Origin: Planctomycetota bacterium
GTDB lineage: Bacteria > Planctomycetota > Phycisphaerae > Sedimentisphaerales > Anaerohalosphaeraceae
DNA: 64,000 nucleotides
Direction of reading: 5' to 3'
Assembly (NCBI GenBank): GCA_019456225.1
Contig: VRUI01000002.1
Location: forward strand, 62,001 to 126,000
Below the pieces are notes generated by a model. It was not told the DNA's origin and searched no databases. It worked only from the letters and a program-made list of their open reading frames with translations. The position numbers were made by a program, and so were the translations under genes. Positions 25,518 through 34,568 of the stretch are shown here, in pieces. Position 1 is the stretch's first letter, and every line of letters starts with the position of its first letter.

Positions 25518-27917
25518 TTAGCGCTGGATCTGGAGCATACTCAGTGCGGATAATTGCTGCTGTAGTAATGTCATGGTTTTTTCAAGACGGGCAAACTTTG
25601 CGGTCAGTCGCTGTTCTTTCCTGTCAAGTCTTTTCTCTTCCTGTTCAATCCTCTTGTCAAGTTCTTCCATGGCTTTGTCACCGCTTTTAGTATCAATGGA
25701 AAGGTATCCGTTGGATGAGTCGAGGACATCGTCGAGGCGTTCATGGAGAGCACCAGCAAATCCCTGTTGAACATGGATGGTTGCTGTATAAGTCTGGCTC
25801 GGGGAAGTTGAACCCACATCAATGGATATTTGCAAGTCACGTTCGGGGTACCATTCGCTTTCTTCGTCAAGCCGATCCTTCATAATAATAATACCGGTTA
25901 GAATATTCCAGTCGGTCTGGTCTCGCCATTCTGTTTCTGTTGAGAGCTTAATCTTTGCAGATGAAATATTACCGTCTGCTCCAGTAGTAACTTCTACGTC
26001 ATAGTTCCCAGCCTGGGTAAATTTACTGGAATCTTTGAAGTTGATAGTTTCCTTGTCGGTTCCGCTGCTTCTTCCAGTATTGAAGGCACCTAAAAGTGCT
26101 GCGACTGCCTCATAATCATTATCGATAGCTTCGTCGAGCTTCGCTTCGTCAAGCGAAATGGTTCCTAGCTTTTCTTGATCATCGCTGAAATCCAGGCCGA
26201 TCTCCCAGGCGTATAGATACTCTTCCTCGCCTTCAACAAATCCCGAAGCGGGAGTTCTCATACCGGTCCTCATAATGGATTGGATTACTCTTGCTGTGTA
26301 GCTTAAGATCAGGACGCCTGCAGTGTTTGTTTCTTTATCGTATGCTGTTTTTTCCTTAATAAAGGATACTGTTGAGTTGTAGGTATTTACAAGACCTCTG
26401 AGCTTTGCTTTTAATTTATTTGTGTCTTTGTTCAGGCTGATCTGTACCGTTCCAACGTCGTAAAGTTCCATCGATACGCCGGGCAGGACGTTTGTAAGTG
26501 AATTTGAACTTCTGCTTATGAAGGCTTTTGCGGTTTCTTCTACGGAATAATTTGAAGCAGTCGCAGGCGTAAGACCGCTGGGATCTATCGAGATCATTGA
26601 CGCATCGCCTATCGAAGATGCAAACGTAAATGTCACATCGCCTGCGTCAAGAGTACCCGCAACGGTTATGTCGTCGGCGCTTACGTTCGTAAGCAATTCC
26701 AGAGCATCCTGTATGTCCTGGGCCGTCGCGTCATAGTTAATATTAGCCGTTTCCTCACCGCCATATGTAAGGGTAAATGTTCCCAAAGTTGGTGATGTAG
26801 TTGCAGATAGTGTTTGTACTTCCGAGGCTGGGTAGCCGTCTACTTTGATCAGACTGTCCTGAGCGGCCTGGGTTTCGAGGAAGTCTGCGGGACTAATATT
26901 AGTATTAGTAACATCATCTGCATAATCCCCGCCTTTTGTTCCGCCATCACCGGCTGCAATACTGAAAGTAGGCAAGCTAAGCGAAATCGGATCGCCGACA
27001 TCCACTCCGGTCAAGGCTAGTGAGATTGTTGTATTCTCATAACCACTGACATCATCGGTCAGGGTAATCCTTCCATCCTCAAACTTGGCCTTTGCGAATC
27101 CATCATAGGCGTCATTGATACGGTCGATAAGGTGACCGACAGTCATGTCTACCGTAAAGTTAAGATCCTTCTGGGCGATCGCGTTGCCTAAGTAGTTATT
27201 GCCTGTGATCTCGATAACTTCCGAGCCTGTGTAGGTTCCAGTGGTGAATCCGTCGAGATCAACTAACTTCGTTGCCAGAGATGCGTCTTCAGAATCCTTT
27301 TCCAGTTTTGCGTTTGCTGCAAGTACTTGTGTTGTACTGGAGTTTATTGTGATCTGGTAGTCGGAGCCGGCATCGTTGCCGCTGAGGACGAGATGGAAGA
27401 CTCCTTCGTTACCATTGTCGTACTCAAGCAGAGTTGCAGTTACGCCAGGGTTGTTTGTGTCATTGTTAATCAGGCCTGCGAGGTCTTCGAGTGTCGTTGA
27501 CGCGTCAGTGTTTATGATTCTTTCCTCATGGTTGTACGAATAGATGAATTTGCCGGAACCAACGAGTGATTCTTTGAGTAGGAATCCTGAATGAACCAAG
27601 CGTTCTGAGTTTGCCAGTTGGTTCACCTCGATCTCGTGATTGCCTTCAAAAACACCGGTCGATGCAGCTGTCGCGGTGAGAATGTCTTTGTCGCTTGAGG
27701 TGGCCTTAAAAGCAGTGAGGTTATCAAAATTGGATAGAGATGACAGTGAATCATAGAATGAACTAAGTTTACCTCTCAACTCTTCAAGAGCGGTGTTTCT
27801 CTCTTGATACCGGTTTTTTTGGACTTTATATGTATACAGTCTCTGCTTACTGACAGTCATAAGCTGCTGAACTATAGTAGCGGTATCTATTCCGGTTGAT
27901 ATGCCGGGTAATTGCAT
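25518..27917 (-). CDS. fliD: Flagellar filament cap protein FliD
   Basis: FliD (HAP2) caps the filament and folds exported flagellin. The N-terminus MQLPGISTGIDTATIVQQLM and the coiled-coil that follows are diagnostic, as is the C-terminal coiled coil (KAMEELDKRIEQEEKRLDRKEQRL ... LQQQLSALSML). The 799-aa length is large because of several inserted beta-rich domains between ~170 and 480, which form the exposed part. A sigma-28-like promoter lies 71-96 bp upstream, fitting late expression. Confidence 0.93.
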   Translation of the reverse strand: MQLPGISTGIDTATIVQQLMTVSKQRLYTYKVQKNRYQERNTALEELRGKLSSFYDSLSSLSNFDNLTAFKATSSDKDILTATAASTGVFEGNHEIEVNQLANSERLVHSGFLLKESLVGSGKFIYSYNHEERIINTDASTTLEDLAGLINNDTNNPGVTATLLEYDNGNEGVFHLVLSGNDAGSDYQITINSSTTQVLAANAKLEKDSEDASLATKLVDLDGFTTGTYTGSEVIEITGNNYLGNAIAQKDLNFTVDMTVGHLIDRINDAYDGFAKAKFEDGRITLTDDVSGYENTTISLALTGVDVGDPISLSLPTFSIAAGDGGTKGGDYADDVTNTNISPADFLETQAAQDSLIKVDGYPASEVQTLSATTSPTLGTFTLTYGGEETANINYDATAQDIQDALELLTNVSADDITVAGTLDAGDVTFTFASSIGDASMISIDPSGLTPATASNYSVEETAKAFISRSSNSLTNVLPGVSMELYDVGTVQISLNKDTNKLKAKLRGLVNTYNSTVSFIKEKTAYDKETNTAGVLILSYTARVIQSIMRTGMRTPASGFVEGEEEYLYAWEIGLDFSDDQEKLGTISLDEAKLDEAIDNDYEAVAALLGAFNTGRSSGTDKETINFKDSSKFTQAGNYDVEVTTGADGNISSAKIKLSTETEWRDQTDWNILTGIIIMKDRLDEESEWYPERDLQISIDVGSTSPSQTYTATIHVQQGFAGALHERLDDVLDSSNGYLSIDTKSGDKAMEELDKRIEQEEKRLDRKEQRLTAKFARLEKTMTLLQQQLSALSMLQIQR

Positions 27918-27987
27918 TTTTGGTCTCGTAATTAATAAATTCTAAACTGTTACAAATCCGTTTATTTGAGGACTTACTTACTATTTC

Positions 27988-28013
27988 TTATCGAATCAAC
28001 GGGCTAAACCTTA
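27988..28013 (-). promoter_or_regulatory. Sigma-28-like promoter of fliD
   Basis: Read leftward: TAAGGTTT, a 10-bp spacer, TTCGATAA. The half-sites match the FliA consensus (TAAAGTTT/GCCGATAA) in 7 and 6 of 8 positions, although the spacer is one base shorter than usual. fliD is a late gene in most bacteria. Confidence 0.5.
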
Positions 28014-28072
28014 AGTAAATTGCAGGCGGAAAACATAGGTTTTTCCGCAGACCGATAATTAATCACGCACTC

Positions 28073-28453
28073 CTACAGTAAATTAGAATGCGTGGGCATA
28101 ATTTCGTTTTTATATGCTCCTACAGATTTTTTTCCTTTCCGGATTTTTTTCAGTTCCGATGATACTAACAGTTTTCTTTCGGCAGTTGCCAGTGTAAGTT
28201 CTTTGTAAAGTCTTTGAATATTTTGTCGCTGAGTGACGAATTTATCGTCTTTTAGAATTTCTTTTTGTCCTATAATATTAACAAAATCAGTAGTCTGGCC
28301 AGCTAGATCGAAGGCTGCTTTGTCGCGTGAAGTTCGCATAAGCCGGAGTTGTTTTTTAAGGATATCTTCAAGACCGGCGACAAGTTTCTCATCACTGCTC
28401 TGAGGAGGGGGCGACTGAGTCGTTGAGTTTGAGGCATTAGTCGTGTTATCCAT
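28073..28453 (-). CDS. Putative flagellar export chaperone (FliT/FlgN-like)
   Basis: This 126-aa mostly helical protein overlaps the end of the preceding TPR gene by 8 bp and precedes fliD on the same strand, where fliS/fliT genes usually lie. The C-terminus (SSELKKIRKGKKSVGAYKNE) resembles the end of FliT/FlgN-type chaperones, which carry a basic helix ending in an AY motif. The N-terminus is Ser/Thr/Pro-rich and probably disordered. The assignment rests on helical character and position; no strong family motif is present. Confidence 0.5.
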   Translation of the reverse strand: MDNTTNASNSTTQSPPPQSSDEKLVAGLEDILKKQLRLMRTSRDKAAFDLAGQTTDFVNIIGQKEILKDDKFVTQRQNIQRLYKELTLATAERKLLVSSELKKIRKGKKSVGAYKNEIMPTHSNLL

Positions 28454-29111
28454 GATTAACCCCGTTTGCTGCTTTGTTTTGAGCGATAAGATAGTCGACT
28501 TCTTCGAGGAGATTTGCAGAATCCTTATTTTGCGGCTCTATCATGAGAATGTCGAGCAGGATTTTTTTTGACTGGAAAAAACTCGAGTCTTTCATGTATA
28601 GCGTTGCCAGACAGAACATTACCGATGTGTCGTCGGCGTGCATGTCAAGATAGACTTCAAGGTAGTGGATGACTTTTGAAAAAGACCCCATAAGGCAGGA
28701 TGTCTGGAACAGACCGAGCAAGGCAGTTAGATTGTCAGTGTCGAGTTTGAGGCATTTGAGGAAGTGATCAAAAGCATCGCTAAATTGACCGCTCTGCTGG
28801 TAGGCTATACCCAAACCGCAATGAGCTTTTGCACAATTTTCATCGAGTCTTTTGGCAACCTTAAATGCGTTAATGGATTCTGCGAGGCGTCCCTTTTGAA
28901 GTGCGATCATTCCGATACCGACATATGGGTCGGCATGGTCGGGATCAATTACAGCAGCGCGGTCGTAGCATTCTTGTGCTTGGGCAAACTGTCCTACAGA
29001 GGCATAGCAATCGCCAAGTTCACTGACATCCAGTACTTCGTCTATAAGATTGTCCCGGGAAAGGTCATAATTCTTTATGACACCAAGCTTGGTTTTATCA
29101 TCTTCAAACAT
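28446..29111 (-). CDS. TPR-repeat protein of the flagellar cluster
   Basis: In 221 aa at least three tetratricopeptide repeats are visible (ASVGQFAQAQECYDRAAVIDPDHADPYVGIGMIAL, KGRLAESINAFKVAKRLDENCAKAHCGLGIAY, SGQFSDAFDHFLKCLKLDTDNLTALLGLF). It is probably a cytoplasmic scaffold. It sits second in a three-gene operon between flgL and fliD. TPR proteins in this position may assist flagellin export or modification, but the sequence alone does not show this. Confidence 0.8.
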   Translation of the reverse strand: MFEDDKTKLGVIKNYDLSRDNLIDEVLDVSELGDCYASVGQFAQAQECYDRAAVIDPDHADPYVGIGMIALQKGRLAESINAFKVAKRLDENCAKAHCGLGIAYQQSGQFSDAFDHFLKCLKLDTDNLTALLGLFQTSCLMGSFSKVIHYLEVYLDMHADDTSVMFCLATLYMKDSSFFQSKKILLDILMIEPQNKDSANLLEEVDYLIAQNKAANGVNHG

Positions 29112-29137
29112 CTAATACGTTCCGTTTATAATACAGT

Positions 29138-29953
29138 TTATTTCACAGTAGGTATTGTCTTTTCCAGTTCAATCAGAATGTCGTTAAGGAACCGGTTATC
29201 ACTGTTTTGCGAGTTTTTCAGCAGATTGTCGATTTTGTCGATACTTTCCGAATTAAGCGTCTCTTCTTCGGATGAGTTTAACCTTACTACTATTTTGCAC
29301 ACCTTCGGCAGCGATAATACTCTCTGGAGATTTTCGCCGCAACCGTCGAACCATGCTATGTCGCACCAGTTGACCATATCCGCCAGTTCGTCTGAGGTTT
29401 TTGATGCAAAAGGCTCGGTCATGAATCTTTCAGAAGCGAATTTGTAGAAAGCATCGGTTTCGTCGCTTCCAAAGAAAGCTATTTTCGGTCTTTTGCTTTT
29501 AACAACTTCTATCATTGAGTTTAGCAATTCTTCGCTATCCGATAACTCAATCGATTTCAGTATCATCTCAACCGCCGAAGCCTTGTCTGATTGTTCAAGG
29601 AAATGATTGGCAGTTCTAATGGTTAGATCGGGGCTTAGAATTCCAAGCCGCTCCAAATCGCCGAAGAGTTCGGCAGCCTGTTGCATTTTACCGTCCGTCA
29701 GATATGCCTCAGCGAGGTTCCAATATGATTGGCCGTAATTATTGTCGGCGATGACGGCTTTCTTAAAGTGCTCGACAGCCTGATCAGTTTGCCCAAGGCA
29801 ATAGAGAACAGCGCCGGTATCGCTTAGAGCCTCGGCGTCATCAGGGTAATCTTCCAGATGGCGTTGCATATAGACCAGTGATTCCTGATGATCTCCCTGT
29901 TCGGCAAGGGCAAGTCCTTTAGTATATGTCTCTGACTGAGTTTTGGTTGACAT
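29138..29953 (-). CDS. TPR protein fused to a glycosyltransferase-like N-terminal domain
   Basis: Residues 1-~150 contain three to four TPR repeats (GDHQESLVYMQRHLEDYPDDAEALSDTGAVLY and following). Residues ~168-245 contain PKIAFFGSDETDAFYKF ... DMVNWCDIAWFDGCGENLQ ... LPKVCKIVVRLNSSE. This closely follows the N-terminal Rossmann half of GT4-type glycosyltransferases found near flagellin loci (KIAFF ... WADIVWFEWC ... LPKVCKTVCRLHSYE). The C-terminal sugar-nucleotide-binding half is absent, so it is probably not an active transferase. A role in flagellin handling is inferred from position only. Confidence 0.72.
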   Translation of the reverse strand: MSTKTQSETYTKGLALAEQGDHQESLVYMQRHLEDYPDDAEALSDTGAVLYCLGQTDQAVEHFKKAVIADNNYGQSYWNLAEAYLTDGKMQQAAELFGDLERLGILSPDLTIRTANHFLEQSDKASAVEMILKSIELSDSEELLNSMIEVVKSKRPKIAFFGSDETDAFYKFASERFMTEPFASKTSDELADMVNWCDIAWFDGCGENLQRVLSLPKVCKIVVRLNSSEEETLNSESIDKIDNLLKNSQNSDNRFLNDILIELEKTIPTVK

Positions 29954-29998
29954 TTAATGTCTCCTGGTTTTTTAATTTCATCAATTTATATTCTTTCT

Positions 29999-30014
29999 TG
30001 CAAATACTGTGCCG
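29999..30014 (-). promoter_or_regulatory. Sigma-54-like promoter of the TPR/TPR/chaperone operon
   Basis: On the minus strand this reads CGGCACAGTATTTGCA with GG and GC 10 bp apart. It ends 46 bp before the first TPR gene. Only the first base departs from the TGGCAC consensus. Confidence 0.75.
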
Positions 30015-30091
30015 GAATTGTTATTTACCGCCACCGCATGAAATAAAGGTGTTACCGGCGGCAAGGTGTATAAAAATCATCCGAACTGTCA

Positions 30092-31258
30092 TTACAGGAA
30101 ATCCATCAGTGAAGTTGACAATAGCTTTCCTGCGATTGCCATCGACATCTGGTAAAGAGTTTCTCTGCGTGTAAGATCAACGGCGATCTGTGCGATGTCT
30201 GCGTCCTGAAGTCGGGAGATCTCTTCTTTTGAACTGAACTGGATATTTTCGTATCCGTCACGCATGATTCCAAGTGTCGACGATCTGCCGCCGATGATGG
30301 AAAAACCTGATACGACCTTCTTGTGCACAGTGTATAATGAGCTGGCGACAGCGCTTAGTTCCTCTTTAACGTCAGTTGGCGAACCAAGCAGATCACGGAT
30401 GCTAATGAGCAGATTAAATACATCGTGAGTACCCGGAACATTTGCAGTTACTGTACCAGTATCCGTAAGTCCGGTGGTATCTACAAATAACACTTTTCCA
30501 GTACGCGAATCCGTTACAGCTGTATTAGCGTCTCCGCCAATTGGAACGGTTACAGTAGACAGACCACCATCTATCGAAAGGACGTAATTTGGTCCCGATG
30601 TTGTCACATCAAGGTCAAAATATCCTTCAATACTTGAAGTTCCTGTCCCGACAGCTGCTCCTGTCGCGTTTGTGATAAATTCTACAGATTGGCGACTGTT
30701 TTCCCTGAACATTTTATCTCCAATAAAGACCGACGAGATTTCAACGTTGGGAGCAACTTCGATCTTCCTGTCTTCATAGCTGCCGTTGTAAGTCACCTTT
30801 GTAATACTACTGCCTGATCTTTCTACAATATATGGTGTCGATGCACTGTCGGCTCCTCCAAAAAATCTTTGACCCTTATGTTCGGTATTTGCCAATGATA
30901 CGAGAGACTCCAGCAAATCATCGATACCAAGTGCCAGGGCGGCTTTGTTGTAATCTCCCATTGAAAGGGCTGCGGTAAGATCTGCCTCAAATTTGGTAAG
31001 TTGCCCGGACATCATGCTAAAAAGGTCACTTACCACGTCGAGTCGACCGGAAAAATCGTCTATTTCACCGATAAAGTATTCCAGCTTAGAATTGTTGGAG
31101 TTCAGTGCCATTACACGGTTAGCATCTGAAGGGTTGTCCGATGCCCTGTTGATCTGGCTGCCTGTGGAAACCTGTTCCTGCAGCAATGCCATGGCAGTCG
31201 CCTGTTTTTCCAGGGCATAACTTGTCGATCTGTAAATTCCGTCAAATGAAAAACTCAT
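30092..31258 (-). CDS. flgL: Flagellar hook-filament junction protein FlgL
   Basis: FlgL (HAP3) joins hook and filament. The flagellin-like N-terminus (QVSTGSQINRASDNPSDANRVMALNS) and C-terminus (LQDADIAQIAVDLTRRETLYQMSMAIAGKLLSTSLMDFL) are clear. The D0/D1 arms enclose a variable central part (~150-270). The 388-aa length is a little larger than enteric FlgL. It follows flgK on the same strand after a 12-bp gap. Confidence 0.93.
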   Translation of the reverse strand: MSFSFDGIYRSTSYALEKQATAMALLQEQVSTGSQINRASDNPSDANRVMALNSNNSKLEYFIGEIDDFSGRLDVVSDLFSMMSGQLTKFEADLTAALSMGDYNKAALALGIDDLLESLVSLANTEHKGQRFFGGADSASTPYIVERSGSSITKVTYNGSYEDRKIEVAPNVEISSVFIGDKMFRENSRQSVEFITNATGAAVGTGTSSIEGYFDLDVTTSGPNYVLSIDGGLSTVTVPIGGDANTAVTDSRTGKVLFVDTTGLTDTGTVTANVPGTHDVFNLLISIRDLLGSPTDVKEELSAVASSLYTVHKKVVSGFSIIGGRSSTLGIMRDGYENIQFSSKEEISRLQDADIAQIAVDLTRRETLYQMSMAIAGKLLSTSLMDFL

Positions 31259-31270
31259 GTTATCGCCTTA

Positions 31271-33523
31271 TTAAAGAATGTTCATTATTTCCTGCATGCT
31301 GTCTTTGATCATATTCATGTACTTGGCCATTGATTGAAACATCTGTTCGTATATCATCAGTTCAGCAGCTTCGTTGTTTATATCGACTCCGCTTACTTCG
31401 TCCCTCTGGTTTTTCAGTTCAATTTTTACGTTTTCGGAGTTTTCCTGGTTAATTGTTTTCACTCTTATATCTTGTGCCAAACCGGTTGTGATTTTTCTGT
31501 AATACCCTTCATGTGTCAGAGTTCCAAGACTTGCCATTGGTTTTTCGGAAAGCTGAGAAATTCTCTTTATATTTTCGTTGTCGGTCATTTCTATGCCCAT
31601 GGATACGGATATCTGTGCCGCACTATCGCCGATCCTTTCACTCAGAGCTATCGACGTAGCATCATAACCTTTGAAGAAACTGTTTATTCCCGACACCGCC
31701 AGAAAATCGGAAGTATCTGAGTCTGCCAGGGCTTCTATCTGGAATGTTTGTCCGTTGACCAGTGATCCGGCATCCATTTGAAGTTTTATTCCCTGGCTGG
31801 AATCAACAACAAAGGTACTCGCCGCACTGTAACCGGAACCAATGTTTACAGTGTTTACGAGTTGGTTAGCCGAGTTTCTTATCGTAAGTGAAAGCCCGCC
31901 TGTAACACCTACCACGCCTGTCCCATTTACAGTACAAGTATATGTTTCATCGGCATCTCCCAAATAAACCCCGGACACAATCGGGCTCTTGACCGTAATT
32001 ATTTCGGCGTTTGCGACAGTACCTGCGGCGAAACTTATCTCCATGCCATCAACAGTTGTAAGCGCGTCACCGGGTGTATACCCTATGGGGACATTTATCG
32101 TATCTACCAGTGTTCCGGACTGATCTCTTACCTCTACATCAAATGCATCTGTCCCAACTGTTTCAAAACCAGTAACATTTGTTGTCGTCATTGTAAAGTT
32201 TTGGTTGGATGTGCCGGTGTACGTTCCACCGAACGAGGGAACTGATGTCCCTAACAAATTGTAACTTAATATCGTTGGCTCTGATGCCGGGAGAGGACTT
32301 GGAATAAAGTCGAATTTGTAATTAGAATCTGCTTCTATGTGCAAAGATGAATTATTGATTGAAGATGAAAGGCCATTGATAGAATCAAATTGTGCGGCTA
32401 TAGATGTCATTGTATCCGTTGCCGCAACTATGTTTATTGAGTATCTTGTTATCACGCCGGTTGTTGTATTTGTAACTCGTACGTTAATAGTTCCGTCAGA
32501 TATTGCAGGCACGATTTCCGATAAGTTATCGCTTGCCATGACCCAGCCATCAAGGGATGTAAACGAACCCCCGGTTTCGGTATCTTTGTTGTAACTCGGT
32601 ACGCCTTGTACGTGATATTTGTTTATTGTTGTTATTATATCAAGAGCAAGTGCGTCGAACTCTTGTTTTAATGTACCTAGGTATTCGTTTTTTACACCGA
32701 TGAGTCCGCCGAGTTTTCCACCCCGCGCTTCTGTGTTGTAGATTTTGACATCCACTGGCGAAATACCCAGTGTACCAGATGTGACCGGGCTAATTTCAAT
32801 GCTTGTTGAGTTAGTACCCATTACTATTGGGATACCACCGATGAATACGTTAACTATAGCACCGGTACCTTCCTGCTGTGTGGTTACCCCGATAAGTCTG
32901 GATATCTCGGTGATGGCCTGGTCTCGATGGTCGCGGAGGTTACTTCCTTCGACTCCCTGAATATCGAGGGCCTGCAGCTTAATGTTCATCTCGGCAACGC
33001 TTGCAGAGAGGGTGTTGATCTCGCCAGCCAGGTTAACGGCTTCGAGATGTATCTGCTCTGCAGTTTCTTCGAGAAATCTTCCAATAGTGTTAAACTGACT
33101 TGCCAGAACAGTGGCCTGGTTTGAAACGGTACCTTGTTCGATATCATTTTGAGGATCTGACGAAAGCTGCTTCAAGGAATTATAAAAATCGGTAATAGTG
33201 GTACTCAGTCCTGTGCCGTTCATGTCGCCTAGTATGTTTTCGATAGACTTAAGCACGGACAACTCTCTGGAGTACTGCTCGCCGGCGGCCTCTTGTTTTA
33301 GTATAGCCAATTCAATGAACCGGTCGATCATTCGAGTCGGTTCAAGAGTAATGACACCCTGACCAATAGATATCCCATAAGCGTATTCAGGGTCATTTGC
33401 TCGTAGATTGACCCTCTGACGATGGTAACCTTCGGTCGCAATATTTGCTATATTGTTACCTATCGTGGTCATCGCATTGTGGGCGGCTTGTATTCCGCTT
33501 ATGCCTATTGAAAAGTCACTCAT
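31271..33523 (-). CDS. flgK: Flagellar hook-associated protein FlgK
   Basis: FlgK (HAP1) is the first junction protein on the hook. The rod/hook-type N-terminus (GISGIQAAHNAMTTIGNNIANIATEGYHRQRV), the segment LERDHRDQAI-like (NLRDHRDQAITEISRLIG) and the C-terminus (VSGVDINNEAAELMIYEQMFQSMAKYMNMIKDSMQEIMNIL) identify it. The 750-aa length reflects a large beta-rich insertion between ~330 and 620. It lies between flgN, its probable chaperone, and flgL. Confidence 0.94.
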   Translation of the reverse strand: MSDFSIGISGIQAAHNAMTTIGNNIANIATEGYHRQRVNLRANDPEYAYGISIGQGVITLEPTRMIDRFIELAILKQEAAGEQYSRELSVLKSIENILGDMNGTGLSTTITDFYNSLKQLSSDPQNDIEQGTVSNQATVLASQFNTIGRFLEETAEQIHLEAVNLAGEINTLSASVAEMNIKLQALDIQGVEGSNLRDHRDQAITEISRLIGVTTQQEGTGAIVNVFIGGIPIVMGTNSTSIEISPVTSGTLGISPVDVKIYNTEARGGKLGGLIGVKNEYLGTLKQEFDALALDIITTINKYHVQGVPSYNKDTETGGSFTSLDGWVMASDNLSEIVPAISDGTINVRVTNTTTGVITRYSINIVAATDTMTSIAAQFDSINGLSSSINNSSLHIEADSNYKFDFIPSPLPASEPTILSYNLLGTSVPSFGGTYTGTSNQNFTMTTTNVTGFETVGTDAFDVEVRDQSGTLVDTINVPIGYTPGDALTTVDGMEISFAAGTVANAEIITVKSPIVSGVYLGDADETYTCTVNGTGVVGVTGGLSLTIRNSANQLVNTVNIGSGYSAASTFVVDSSQGIKLQMDAGSLVNGQTFQIEALADSDTSDFLAVSGINSFFKGYDATSIALSERIGDSAAQISVSMGIEMTDNENIKRISQLSEKPMASLGTLTHEGYYRKITTGLAQDIRVKTINQENSENVKIELKNQRDEVSGVDINNEAAELMIYEQMFQSMAKYMNMIKDSMQEIMNIL

Positions 33524-33535
33524 TTTCTGATCCCG

Positions 33536-34054
33536 CTATAGTTGGAGGTTCACAATACTTTGTTTCTTTTGCCATTTCATAGAACCCTGACGATTATATG
33601 TCGCCTCGTCCCGTCTACCGTTTAAAAGTGCCGATAGCATTACTTCGTTAAATCGGCTGCACTCGGAAAGTAGCATAAACGTGCTGAGGTGTTCGGTCTT
33701 AAATCGTGCCAGTAGGCGTTCGAGTTTTTCTTTTGTCTCCCGGATCTGCTCGCTGCGCTCGGGCTCAAGGATTTGTATCAACTTAGTAAGCGTCATCTCC
33801 TTCATTTCGCATCCCCATATCCGCGCAAGCTCTTTTCTTATCGCCTGTCTTCGGTTTTCGACGCTGGCATATTTTTCGGTTTTGATCCTGGCCTTTTCAA
33901 GAAGCAGATTCAGGCTTTTGTCGTCACGTTTAATGATCATACCCCGCAACTGATCAAGCATCTCCAGGGTAGAGTCTATATGCTCAATATCTCTTTCGAG
34001 TACGTCGATAAGCGGATCAATATAATTGTCGAACTCTAAACTCAAGGTTTTCAT
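33536..34054 (-). CDS. flgN: FlgN-family export chaperone
   Basis: FlgN binds FlgK and FlgL before export. The 172-aa protein is a helical coiled coil (DVLERDIEHIDSTLEMLDQLRGMI ... RESEQI-like region), and the C-terminus YNRQGSMKWQKKQSIVNLQL resembles the conserved end of the family. It directly precedes flgK with a 12-bp gap. The family is weakly conserved, so the position counts strongly in this call. Confidence 0.78.
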   Translation of the reverse strand: MKTLSLEFDNYIDPLIDVLERDIEHIDSTLEMLDQLRGMIIKRDDKSLNLLLEKARIKTEKYASVENRRQAIRKELARIWGCEMKEMTLTKLIQILEPERSEQIRETKEKLERLLARFKTEHLSTFMLLSECSRFNEVMLSALLNGRRDEATYNRQGSMKWQKKQSIVNLQL

Positions 34055-34127
34055 TTTCGGCTCTTTAAAATTGTTTCATTTAAAATTAAAGACTTTGTAT
34101 AGTGTAGCTTTTTAAATAAAATAGCTT

Positions 34128-34181
34128 CGCCCGTAAGGGCAAATCGTTCATTATACATTATACAATAATCATTATTCATTT
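34128..34181. repeat. Heptamer array plus GCCC hairpin between flgJ and flgN
   Basis: On the minus strand, units AAATGAA, TAATGAT, TATTGTA, TAATGTA, TAATGAA are followed by GCCC-TTAC-GGGC. The unit order nearly duplicates the block after flhB (23810), although the two loci are 10 kb apart and inverted. Confidence 0.7.
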
Positions 34182-34186
34182 CTTTC

Positions 34187-34561
34187 TCAGGCAGTCTGAT
34201 CTATCTTCATAATAGCTTCATCTGCCCCTTCGACGGACTTTGTTTCCTGCTGATCGGGAGACATTGACTTATAAATATTTTTCCATAAACCAAAGCCGCC
34301 CTTACTGCCAACCTCGTCAGCCAGGAAACTCCAGAACATATCCTGTATCTGCTTCGAAGAACCATCCTCAGCAAAGCTCGATTCCCCGATCGTCTCTTTC
34401 ATCTGATTCATAAGCTGACCGATGAGAATAGATTCAAAGTCTTTGGCGACTTTCATCTTTTTCGCGTTGTCTGCGCCATCGACCCCTTTGGCCATCTCGG
34501 ACGCTCTTTTGGCATCGCCAGTCTGGACGGGAGCATTTTTAAACAGGTTTACAGCTTCCAT
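34187..34561 (-). CDS. flgJ: Rod-binding protein (FlgJ N-terminal domain only)
   Basis: The 124-aa protein has the rod-cap signature KKMKVAKDFESILIGQLMNQMKETI and QIQDMFWSFLADEVGSKGGFGLWKNIY. The C-terminal muramidase domain found in enteric FlgJ is absent, so peptidoglycan opening must be done by another enzyme. It follows flgI immediately, in the usual order. Confidence 0.9.
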   Translation of the reverse strand: MEAVNLFKNAPVQTGDAKRASEMAKGVDGADNAKKMKVAKDFESILIGQLMNQMKETIGESSFAEDGSSKQIQDMFWSFLADEVGSKGGFGLWKNIYKSMSPDQQETKSVEGADEAIMKIDQTA

Positions 34562-34568
34562 ATTATTC

